A stretch of 11,749 bases of DNA, taken from positions 1-11,749 of the forward strand of contig PMBW01000192.1 in assembly GCA_003153075.1 (NCBI GenBank), given 5' to 3'. The position numbers and the translations under genes were made by a program. The notes under the pieces were generated by a model. It was given only the letters and a program-made list of their open reading frames with translations. It ran no database searches and was not told the DNA's origin. The number at the start of each line of letters is the position of its first letter. Within the stretch, counting starts at the first letter, position 1. Shown piece after piece: positions 1 through 7,600 of this stretch. Source of the DNA: Dehalococcoidia bacterium. GTDB lineage: Bacteria; Chloroflexota; Dehalococcoidia; Dehalococcoidales; Fen-1064.

Positions 1-179
1 ACTTTGCCGCTGGTCGGCGGCAGCGCGCCCGAAATCAGGTTAAACAGCGTTGTTTTACCGGCGCCGTTAGGCCCGATCAAGCCCAATATCTGCCCCTTGT
101 TAACAGATAAATCCATATCCGTGACCGCTTTCAGGCCGATAAATGTTTTTGTCAGTTTCTGTGTTTCCAGTAAAGCCAT
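1..179 (-). CDS. livG: LivG, ABC transporter ATP-binding protein (5' end only)
   Basis: Only the first 59 codons are inside the window; the gene runs off the left edge. The start ATG is at 179-177, preceded by GGAG about 8 nt upstream. The protein opens MALLETQKLTKTF and reaches a complete Walker A motif, GPNGAGKT, at about residues 36-43, followed by TLFNLISG, which is the usual N-terminus of LivG-type ATPases of the branched-chain amino acid (HAAT) ABC family. It would energise uptake through LivH and LivM from the cytoplasmic face. It lies 37 bp after livM in the same direction, the usual livKHMG(F) order. The Walker B, signature and H-loop regions are outside the window, so integrity cannot be judged. 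Confidence 0.93.
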   Translation of the reverse strand, partial: MALLETQKLTKTFIGLKAVTDMDLSVNKGQILGLIGPNGAGKTTLFNLISGALPPTSGK

Positions 180-216
180 TATGATTCTCCGTTAGCTTTA
201 GATAGCCGGATGGTTT

Positions 217-1221
217 TCATGTAATCTCTTTATGATCTGGTTGGGCACCTTTTTTATTTAAGAATACGTCCTTAAATTTATTCCTGGCCTTTTCTGATAA
301 CCCAAATATACCGGTAGGCATAAACAACAATACCAAAATAAGTATGGAACCAAGAATTAACGGTTGAAATTGGCGGAATCCTTGTAACACTACATTAAGG
401 ATCGCAATAAAGATAGTACCTATGATTGCGCCAACCGGACCGAATATACCGCCTACCAGCACGCCAAGCACAATCCATATCCCCTGCCAGAGACTGATAG
501 CACCTGGGGATGCGATGGTCATATACGGCGCGTAAACCGCGCCGGCCAGCCCGGCGAAGAAGCAAGAAACAACAAAGCAAATCAGTTTTTGGGAAAACAC
601 CGCTACTCCGGTATTAGCCAGGATGTCCGGGTTTTTCCCCACACTCTCCCAGACTCGTCCCAGGCGGGAATTGTGAATTCTAAAATACACCAGACAGGTT
701 AATACGACCAATATTAATGCTAAATAATAGTAAGGCGTAAGGGAAGCGCCAAAATTGATGTCTAAACCAAATGCATGTATTTCAGGTTGAGGTATAGGAA
801 ATAATCCATCTATACCGCCAAAAAGACCCTTCCAGGCGCTGAATAACCAAACTATCAACTGGCAAAAAGCGATAGTAACAAACATGAAATAAGCGCCTTT
901 CATCTTCAGCGTTGCCCACCCGAAGATAAATGCGATGACGGCCGGAACTATTCCCGCCATCGGAAATACCAGCCAGAAAGGCCAATGGGCTTTCATCGTT
1001 AAAATGGCTACGGTATAAGCGCCAAAACCGAAAAAAACCGGTTGAGCTGCATTGATGTAGCCCACGGTCCACAAAGAATACACACCCAAAGCTAGAACAA
1101 TATTAAGAAACAGTTGATTAATAAGATTTACGTAACGTGGAGAACTCACAAATACGGGGAGAACAAATAAGAATACTAATATTAGAATAAGGAAAATTGG
1201 CTGCCATTTTGGTGATTTCAT
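217..1221 (-). CDS. livM: LivM, branched-chain amino acid-type ABC transporter permease
   Basis: The 334-residue protein is strongly hydrophobic with roughly nine or ten membrane segments, as expected for a LivM permease, and ends in a charged cytoplasmic tail rich in Lys. The region NSRLGRVWESVGKNPDIL at about residues 185-202 is the cytoplasmic loop that contacts the ATPases in this family. It is followed by a Gly/Ala-rich segment (FAGLAGAVYA) typical of LivM. Its ATG (1221-1219) shares one base with the livH stop codon (TAATG), with GGGGAAA upstream inside livH, so translation is probably coupled. With LivH it forms the inner-membrane channel. The family transports leucine, isoleucine and valine, but also other amino acids, amides and urea, so the substrate is not settled by sequence. 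Confidence 0.93.
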   Translation of the reverse strand: MKSPKWQPIFLILILVFLFVLPVFVSSPRYVNLINQLFLNIVLALGVYSLWTVGYINAAQPVFFGFGAYTVAILTMKAHWPFWLVFPMAGIVPAVIAFIFGWATLKMKGAYFMFVTIAFCQLIVWLFSAWKGLFGGIDGLFPIPQPEIHAFGLDINFGASLTPYYYLALILVVLTCLVYFRIHNSRLGRVWESVGKNPDILANTGVAVFSQKLICFVVSCFFAGLAGAVYAPYMTIASPGAISLWQGIWIVLGVLVGGIFGPVGAIIGTIFIAILNVVLQGFRQFQPLILGSILILVLLFMPTGIFGLSEKARNKFKDVFLNKKGAQPDHKEIT

Positions 1222-2081
1222 TATCGTTTCCCCATTATACCTTCAGGCCTGATTAGTAAGACCAGGATGATGAATCCGAAAGCGAACATATAACTGTAAG
1301 TCCCAAGGTAAGTCATACCAAAGGAATCAACAAATCCAAGTATAAAACCTCCGGCAAGAGCGCCTGGAATACTACCGAAACCTCCGATCACAACTACCGC
1401 AAATCCTTTGAGTAACAATCCCGTTCCCATAAATGGATGAACATAAGAAATCGGCGCCAGTAAAACGCCGGCTGCTGCTGCCAGGCAACTGGCCACAACC
1501 CAAACAACGATACGTGTATTGGAAATATTTATTCCTTGTAAAGCGGCCGCTTCCGGGTCTTGCTGCAATGCCCTGATCGCTAATCCGATTTTCGTACGTT
1601 GGACAAATAGAAAAAGTAAAAATATCATCACTAGACTGCCAATGATGATCGGTACCCGCTCCAGAGGAAGAAATATGGAACCTACTTTCAGGTTTCCAGT
1701 GACTAAGGAAGGCACACCGTAGGGGTTGCCGCCAAATATCAGTAAAGCTATTGTTTGGAGTGCTCCAGTCGCGCCAAAAGTAGCCAGCGCAGGTTCCAGA
1801 CCGCCCCTGTTACGCATCGGATAAAAAATACCCTTCTCAAATGCTATACCAAGAAGACTTACGATGACCATTGCTGCTATCGGCGCCAGGAAATAAGGCA
1901 ACCCCCATTTAGCAATTACTAGATATGCTACAAAACCTGCAACCATTACGAACTCGCCATGTGCAAAATTGCACACGTCAAATATGCCCATAATCAATGT
2001 CAACCCAAGCGCAAACAACACATATATAAGACTCAAAGATATCCCGTTAATAAATGCTTGAATTGGAACCTGTAATTCCAT
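1221..2081 (-). CDS. livH: LivH, branched-chain amino acid-type ABC transporter permease
   Basis: This is a 286-residue polytopic membrane protein with about eight hydrophobic segments and the normal length for LivH. Recognisable family stretches are IMGIFDVCNFAHGEF near residues 30-44, the loop RTKIGLAIRALQQDPEAA near 162-179 that couples to the ATPase, and VVIGGFGSIPGALAGG near 230-245. The start ATG at 2081-2079 is preceded by GAGG about 11 nt upstream. It is the first permease gene after livK, separated from it by 247 bp that contain a long hairpin, and it overlaps livM by one base. It forms the heterodimeric permease with LivM. No damaged motifs were noticed. Confidence 0.93.
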   Translation of the reverse strand: MELQVPIQAFINGISLSLIYVLFALGLTLIMGIFDVCNFAHGEFVMVAGFVAYLVIAKWGLPYFLAPIAAMVIVSLLGIAFEKGIFYPMRNRGGLEPALATFGATGALQTIALLIFGGNPYGVPSLVTGNLKVGSIFLPLERVPIIIGSLVMIFLLFLFVQRTKIGLAIRALQQDPEAAALQGINISNTRIVVWVVASCLAAAAGVLLAPISYVHPFMGTGLLLKGFAVVVIGGFGSIPGALAGGFILGFVDSFGMTYLGTYSYMFAFGFIILVLLIRPEGIMGKR

Positions 2082-2232
2082 GTCCTGGTTATCCTCAATA
2101 CCTGATTTTAATTTGTCCGGCTTTTCGATAAAGCAGAACTTTCATTGTTTATTACCCGTCTTATGGCCTAACACCTCAACGGTGTATTTACTTATTCCTT
2201 ATTATTTTAAATATTTGATACGGAGTTTTAAT

Positions 2233-2276
2233 AGATAGGTGATGAAGTAAACTTGCCGATGCTTCATCACCTATCT
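2233..2276 (-). other. Perfect 15-bp hairpin between livK and livH
   Basis: AGATAGGTGATGAAG (2233-2247) and CTTCATCACCTATCT (2262-2276) are exact reverse complements around a 14-nt loop. In the transcript the hairpin starts about 50 nt after the livK stop. No clean U-tract follows on the minus strand (ATTAAAAC comes next), so a full Rho-independent terminator is unlikely. A processing or mRNA-stabilising stem that keeps livK transcript more abundant than livHMG is the better reading. Such an arrangement is common where the binding protein is needed in excess. The rest of 2082-2328 shows a small ACACC/GGTGT stem at about 2171-2185 and no convincing gene or promoter. Confidence 0.7.
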
Positions 2277-2328
2277 TTATGCCCTGATAATTACTCTCTG
2301 CAAAAAACCAATTATAAAACTACCGACG

Positions 2329-3564
2329 TTAAGGATTTATCAATGCAGCGTTGGTATCCACTCCATTCTTAATAATTCCGAATATGAATGAATTCAACAT
2401 CTGATGGTTAGCATCAGCACCGTAGAGTGCCTTGGCTGCACTCGAGCCGAACGTTGCACTTCCGCCGTTTGTTGCGGGATAAGGCCACGACTGAGTATTA
2501 TCTGCCAGCATATCCCTGACAACCGTGGAATCTGCGTTCTTGGCGCGTGCGATGGCCGTAAACAAAACTGCCGCCTGAGAATAGAAATCCCAGGTCACGC
2601 CATATGCCTGGCCCCACTTCGCCACTTCTCTGGCAGGTAAATCTAAAACTTTCTGGCCCACCATAGGTGCCTCCATCGCCATGTTGGTAGTTAGCACCCC
2701 TTCCAGAGCTTCTTTCCCCGCTATCGGTAACATGTCAGTGGCCGAAGCCATGGCTGCATCAGATATGAGACCTTTATAACCTAAACCGCGAGCTTGCTTA
2801 ATTATCAGCGCCACATCTCCGGTAGCAATCCCGCCGCTCATGTTGATGATATCCGGATTTTTAGCTAATACCTTGGTTAAAAGGGGTTGGAAGTCCGTTG
2901 TACCGCCATCAAAAAGAATATCGTCGGTTGTCGTCCATCCGACCGCCTTCGCGCCCAAATCACACACCTGGTTAGCGTACTGACCGTTGGAATTGTTTTG
3001 CGATATCTCGGCAACACTTTTTACATTGGGATACTGCTTTTTGATCCAGTTAAAGTATGGAGTTGCTTTCAATCCCATCGGTATTACTGTCCTGAAAGTG
3101 TAAGAATTTGTCGGTTGCTTTATTACTGCGTCATTAGCTACTGAAGCGAAGTTTATTACTTTTTGCTGAGACATCAGCGGCGCCATTGACACAGGAGTAT
3201 CCGATTCAAACAGGAATAAATATCTTACTCCGTCTTGATAGATAAGTTGACGGACGTCATCGTTTGAGGTAGCGTCATCCCATTTGTTATCCAGAGTTTT
3301 TAACGTAATTGTATAATGTGTATTGCCGACAGTCACGCCGCCGGCGGCATTAAAATCATCAGCCGCGAGCTGGACTCCATGTAACACCGCCAAACCATAA
3401 CCAGCGGCAGGGCCGGTCATCGGAGTGTCTACCCCGACCAGTATCGTGGCCTCTTTTGAAGCGCTGCCTGTAGTCGAGCTTGAAGACCCTTTGCAACCAA
3501 CAGCCCCGCCTATCAAACTAAATACCATAAAAATAACAAATACACTTGTTAAAAGTTTTTTCAA
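2329..3564 (-). CDS. livK: LivK-type solute-binding lipoprotein of an amino acid ABC transporter
   Basis: This is a periplasmic-binding-protein type I (Peripla_BP_6 / LivJ-LivK) receptor that captures the substrate outside the membrane and delivers it to LivHM. I chose the TTG at 3564-3562, giving 411 residues, because AAAGGAGAG lies 6-7 nt before it. An open frame upstream to another TTG at 3603 has no ribosome binding site and would bury the signal peptide. From the chosen start the protein begins with LKKLL, a hydrophobic stretch and a lipobox-like AVG|C with Cys at residue 24, followed by a Ser/Thr-rich linker, so it is probably lipid-anchored. VGVDTPMTGPAAGYG is the conserved first strand and loop of the family. 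The ligand specificity is unknown. It has its own strong promoter and a long leader. Confidence 0.92.
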   Translation of the reverse strand: MKKLLTSVFVIFMVFSLIGGAVGCKGSSSSTTGSASKEATILVGVDTPMTGPAAGYGLAVLHGVQLAADDFNAAGGVTVGNTHYTITLKTLDNKWDDATSNDDVRQLIYQDGVRYLFLFESDTPVSMAPLMSQQKVINFASVANDAVIKQPTNSYTFRTVIPMGLKATPYFNWIKKQYPNVKSVAEISQNNSNGQYANQVCDLGAKAVGWTTTDDILFDGGTTDFQPLLTKVLAKNPDIINMSGGIATGDVALIIKQARGLGYKGLISDAAMASATDMLPIAGKEALEGVLTTNMAMEAPMVGQKVLDLPAREVAKWGQAYGVTWDFYSQAAVLFTAIARAKNADSTVVRDMLADNTQSWPYPATNGGSATFGSSAAKALYGADANHQMLNSFIFGIIKNGVDTNAALINP

Positions 3565-3570
3565 TTCTAT

Positions 3571-3579
3571 CTCTCCTTT
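3571..3579 (-). promoter_or_regulatory. Ribosome binding site that fixes the livK start
   Basis: AAAGGAGAG on the minus strand, followed by ATAGAA and the TTG start codon of livK. No comparable site precedes the in-frame TTG at 3603. This is why the shorter protein is preferred. Confidence 0.8.
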
Positions 3580-3648
3580 TATATTAAAATTCTTTGCGTA
3601 CAAAGTTTTAACTTGTTTCTTAATTGCTTTGATAGTTCAATAAAAAGG

Positions 3649-3656
3649 CACCTCCT
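3649..3656 (-). promoter_or_regulatory. Near-consensus Shine-Dalgarno in the livK leader without an evident gene
   Basis: AGGAGGTG on the minus strand is an almost full complement of the 16S rRNA 3' end, stronger than the livK site itself. It begins on the last base of the TGA of the small ORF 3656-3808. The only start 8 nt downstream is a TTG (3640) that opens six codons and stops. It may act as a 30S-binding, mRNA-protecting site of the kind known as STAB-SD from Bacillus cry3A, or initiate a tiny leader peptide. Which of these applies is inference. Confidence 0.5.
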
Positions 3657-3808
3657 CAAGCAAAAATACTCTTTTCGTTAAGGCCGTAATTCTGTGCTCT
3701 TTGAAATTGATCAGTCTTCTTGTTAAAACGACTAATCATGAATACCAAAACTAGAGATGCCGCCATTAAAAAATCAACAAAAGCCCTTCCTTGCGGTTGA
3801 TTGAACAT
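3656..3808 (-). CDS. Putative 50-residue single-span membrane protein in the livK leader
   Basis: An ATG at 3808-3806 opens 50 codons ending in TGA at 3658-3656. The product has a short polar N-terminus (MFNQPQGR), one hydrophobic segment at about residues 9-26 (FVDFLMAASLVLVFMIS), then a basic and polar tail starting RFNKKTDQ and ending KSIFA. The positive charges just after the span suggest a cytoplasmic C-terminus. It lies entirely inside the predicted 5' leader of livK, starting about 55 nt after the predicted transcription start. Against it: the only purine-rich match before the ATG is AGG directly abutting it, a poor spacing, although AAGGAAGGG lies 17 nt before an internal in-frame ATG at residue 15. 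I recognise no family. It could be a small transporter-associated protein, a regulatory upstream ORF or chance. Confidence 0.4.
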   Translation of the reverse strand: MFNQPQGRAFVDFLMAASLVLVFMISRFNKKTDQFQRAQNYGLNEKSIFA

Positions 3809-3871
3809 CCTAATGAATTCAACTATAGATATTGATATAATATTCTATATCGAATAAATAAAATATATCGG

Positions 3872-3901
3872 AGTATACCATCAGTTTTTATGCATTGTCA
3901 A
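3872..3901 (-). promoter_or_regulatory. Strong housekeeping-sigma promoter for livK
   Basis: On the minus strand a perfect -35 TTGACA (3901-3896) is separated by 18 bp from -10 TATACT (3877-3872), with TGG immediately before the -10 forming an extended -10 element. Transcription would begin near 3865, leaving a leader of about 300 nt before the livK start. It lies downstream of the terminator of the signalling operon, so the liv genes form their own unit. Confidence 0.75.
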
Positions 3902-3922
3902 ACATCCTGTGATACTGAATAA

Positions 3923-3957
3923 TAGTTAAAAGTAAAAATAATTTAGACTTTTAACTA
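3923..3957 (-). repeat. 11-bp perfect inverted repeat upstream of the livK promoter
   Basis: TAGTTAAAAGT (3923-3933) and ACTTTTAACTA (3947-3957) are exact reverse complements with 13 bp between them. The centre is about 75 bp upstream of the predicted livK transcription start and 22 bp from the edge of the -35. The position suits an activator-type operator. It could also be a weak AT-rich hairpin behind the terminator at 4001-4035. Confidence 0.5.
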
Positions 3958-4000
3958 ATGACCTGACTTAATAAAATCGGTCCACTTAATTGTTAGCCTG

Positions 4001-4035
4001 AAAAAAATAAATAGCCCCCCGGCAAGGCGGGAGGC
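4001..4035 (-). terminator. Rho-independent terminator of the FIST-kinase-regulator operon
   Basis: On the minus strand GCCTCCCG (4035-4028) pairs with CGGGGGGC (4021-4014) around a 6-nt loop, with one G-U pair, and is followed directly by TATTTATTTTTTT. This is a textbook intrinsic terminator, about 170 nt after the response regulator stop. The stretch 4036-4207 between them contains no ORF of note on either strand. Confidence 0.85.
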
Positions 4036-4207
4036 ATTTTGAGATTTTATAAATACTATCGATTTTAAGGGTTGGCCTTCTTGAGATTAATGTTTGATAA
4101 ATTTCTTAACTAAACAAACGGTGCCATGATTGTGCATTAATTCATTCGGTAGTAAGACAGCATATCCTTTTAAAATGCGAAAGCGCGGCAAACCGGGAGA
4201 TAGCGCC

Positions 4208-4606
4208 TTAACATAAATTCGGCGTTCTATTCACCGCTTGCCTGATTATTGTTCTCAACTCCTGCGGGGTGAAAGGTTTTGCCAGGAATAGATTCTTTTT
4301 ATCGCTCAGGAAGTTTTTCACTTCCGTGTTCATCGTATCACCGGTTGTGAAAATTACTCTGTCCTCGTGACCGGGTTGCGCCTGCCGCAGGTACTCATAA
4401 AATTGCATTCCGTTCATGGCGGGTGTTCTGATATCGCTAAGATAGAGGTCATATTCGTTAATCCCGGCCATTTCTTTAGCAACCAGACCGTTACACGCCA
4501 CGTCTACATCAAACCCTTCGGCGCTGAGTACTTTCACGGACACTCGGATGATTATCGGTTCGTCGTCAATTGCCAGTATTCTTTTTTTATTGTTTTCTGT
4601 TACCAT
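4208..4606 (-). CDS. Single-domain (CheY-like) response regulator receiver protein
   Basis: The 132-residue protein is a bare receiver domain with no output domain. The acidic pair is D14-D15, the phospho-acceptor is D58 in LSDIRTPAMNG, the switch Thr is T88 in FTTGD, and the conserved Lys is K110 in AKPF, so all active-site residues are present. The start ATG at 4606-4604 follows the kinase stop by 18 bp with GGGGA about 10 nt upstream, so it is the last gene of the operon and the natural phosphorylation target of the adjacent kinase. Lacking a DNA-binding domain, it must act by protein contact (flagellar, kinase or phosphorelay partner). The specific output cannot be read from the sequence. 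Confidence 0.9.
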   Translation of the reverse strand: MVTENNKKRILAIDDEPIIIRVSVKVLSAEGFDVDVACNGLVAKEMAGINEYDLYLSDIRTPAMNGMQFYEYLRQAQPGHEDRVIFTTGDTMNTEVKNFLSDKKNLFLAKPFTPQELRTIIRQAVNRTPNLC

Positions 4607-4624
4607 GTTAGTAATTCCCCAATG

Positions 4625-7600
4625 TTAGTGAGCGTTAACCGGTAGTTCCACAACGAAGGTCGCTCCCTTCCCCTGTTGATTCCGGGCATATATCCTGCCG
4701 CCCTGGTTAGTGACAATTCCATAACAGATACTGAGCCCCAATCCGGTCCCTTTGCCGACATCTTTCGTCGTAAAGAAGGGATCGAATATACGGTTCATCA
4801 GCTCCGGAGGAATGCCGGGGCCGTCATCGGCAAATGAAATTTTAAGCATGTCATTCTGTTTTTCAGTAGAAACAGTTAAAACACCCCGACCGTGTGACTC
4901 GATCATCGCCTGTTCCGCGTTTAAGACAAGGTTGAGGAATACCTGCTGCATCTGAAAAGGGTCGGCCGTTATTGTGGGCACATCCGGAGCCATATGAGTA
5001 ACGACCTGGATATTGTTTACTTTATGCTCATAAGCCCGCAGACTCAGCACTTCCTTGATTATTTCATTTATTTGGATTGATTGGATAGACATGACATGAC
5101 TGCGCGCAAACGAAAGCAGATTCTTCACGATCCCGGCGGCGCGCCGTCCCTCTTTACTGATGGCTTCCAGATCCTCTTTCATTTCTGCCGGGACATCGCT
5201 CTCCAGCATGAGCTGGGATAAAGCGACCACTCCGGTTAAGGGATTATTGAGCTCGTGGGCAATGCCTGCCGCCATTTCACCGACCGAAGCCAGCCGGTCA
5301 GTCAGATAGAGTCTCTCCTGAATTTCCCGGTCTTCGGTAACATCACGGAACATGGCCAGGACTTCGTTTTTCTCCATCCTTATGATATCAGCGACCAATA
5401 TCCTTTCCGCTGCGCCCTGTTTAATTCTGAACTCGTTTTTAAACTGGGATTTAACACCAGCCAGCACCTGTGATATCGGATCGATCAAATGGGAGGTAGG
5501 GATGATCTCTTCAATTTTTTTACCGTCAGCCTCATGCGTGCCTAATTTAAAAATATCCTCGAAGGCCTTATTTACGATGATAACCCGCCGGTCCTGTCCC
5601 ACCACCGCGACGGCATTCGGGGTGCTTTCCAGAATGCGGTCGGTCAGGGCTTTTTGTTCCCGGAGTTGCAACTCTGCTTTATTACGTTCGGTAATATCTC
5701 TTAAGATGCCCAAAACGCCGACTAACTTACCGTCTTTTCTCACCGGTACGGCGTTGATCTCCAGGTAGATCGGTTCCCTGTTTTTCTTAACCATTTCAAC
5801 CTGATAGGTAATAATACCAGGGCCGTCCAGTACTTTTTGCAAGTTTCCCATTACGATTTCCAGGTTTTTCCCGTCGATGATATGCGTCAATTCGCCGGCA
5901 TTTTTACCGATCAGCTCATTCCTTTCATATCCGCCAATTTCGGTGAGCCTGGAATTGACATCGAGTATATTACCCTTGATGTCCAGTAAAATGATAATAT
6001 CATTAACAGACTCAAAGATGGTGCGGTACTTTTCCTCCGATTCCCTGATCGCAATTTCGATTTGTTTACGCTCGGTGATATCGTGGATAATGGCAATTTC
6101 GGCATCCTGTCCGGGATATTCCAGTGCAGCCACATTTACTTCGACATCTAACCTGCCGCCGCTCTTGGGCTTCAGGCTTGTTTCGTAATGAGAAGGGATC
6201 TGCTCGCCTGCCATGCGCCGGTTATAGCGGTCAACCACGGTTTTCAGTGCCTGAGGGTGTAAGTAACTTGAAAAAAGTGTGCCCTGAATTTCTTCGACCG
6301 TGCCGCCCCACATTTCCGCCAGCCGCGGGTTGCAATATTTGACTGTTCTGTTCTGAATGATACAAATACCGTCCTTGGCGAGTTCCACTACATTTCTGTA
6401 TTTTTCCTCGGACTCTCTTAACTCAGTCTCTATTTTTTTCCGCTCGGTGATGTCTCTGACACTGGTTACAAATCCTTTAAATTTCCCGGCAACATCTCTC
6501 ATTGAGGCGGTATTTAACTCAGCATCAAATGTATGTCCGTCTCTTCTCAGGAGTTTGCATTCAAAATCCTTGATTTGTGTTTGTTCCATTGCCTTCATCA
6601 GATTCAAGAAGGACTCCAGCATCGCTTTTTCAGCTATCAATTGCGTGGCATTTTTCCCGATCAGTTCATCCTTGCAGGAATAGCCGTGCATTTTCAATGT
6701 GGCGTCATTGATATCCGTAATGCGGCCCTGCGGATCGGTGGTAATAATGCCTTCGGTCACAGCTTCGATCGTGCTGCGCACCTTTTCTTCGGAATCGGTC
6801 AGTTTTTCCAGTGTCTTGGCTAATTTCAGATTAGTGGCATCCACTTCTTGCATCTTGGCTAGCACATCGCTGTGCAGGCGGGCATTTTCAATTGCCAGCG
6901 ACATTTGTCCGCTAATTGTTAACAGCAGTGATTTATCCTTTTCCTGAAATGGCTGCTTGCCCCTGCGGACGATCGTCATAACGCCGGCGCGTTGCTCCTG
7001 GTATATTATTATCACAGCCGCGAAGTGCGCCGGTGTTTGACCTGCAGCCAGTGATACGTACTTAGGGAATATGGCAGCGTACTCCGCGAAGTCCCCAAAC
7101 AGAAAATTGTTTTCCGAACTGAACAGCTGACCGAAGGGTCCAACATCGAACCCGATTTGTTTAGCCCGGTCGACCATCAACGGCGGCATACCTACCTGAG
7201 CCACCAGTTCCAGCATCTTTTTATCCCTACCCAAAAAGTGAATGGAGATGGCATCAGCGTCAAAAGCTGATAAGATTTCATTCAATGTATTTTCGTAAAC
7301 CTGACCGACTTCAAGCGAACTGGTGGCCTGTCTGGTTATACGGTTGATAGTTGCCAGTTCCAGGTTACGGTTTTGTAGAGACTCCAGCATTAACACGTTC
7401 TTCAGACCGAGGGCGCAGTGGGCTGTTATCGTTTCCAGCGTATTCTGCGTAACATGCCCGTCAATGAAAAACACCAGGCTGCCCCAGTACTTGCCGTCGA
7501 CCATGAGCGGAGTAATCACAATCCGTTTGAGCGCGAGGATAGTCTGTATGGAATCGCAAAGAAGCTTTGGCCACACTCCATCCAGTAAATCGGACAACCG

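Noticed and set aside
2095..2145. Sixteen-codon frame MKVLLYRKAGQIKIRY before livH as an attenuation leader
   Set aside because: Leu/Ile/Val codons are present but not in a run, and no alternative terminator hairpin with a U-tract follows before livH.
3620..3640. Six-codon TTG frame behind the AGGAGGTG
   Set aside because: It is too short to claim as a gene; it is only mentioned as one explanation of the orphan Shine-Dalgarno.
3565..3865. T-box or known amino acid riboswitch in the livK leader
   Set aside because: No T-box core (TGGNACCGCG) and no lysine, glycine or SAM riboswitch core was recognised.
5352..5768. Plus-strand open frame of 138 codons, and similar ones at 7323-7769 and 6357-6683
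   Set aside because: These are antisense to the PAS and GAF domains of the kinase, with low-complexity Ser/Leu-rich products typical of shadows.
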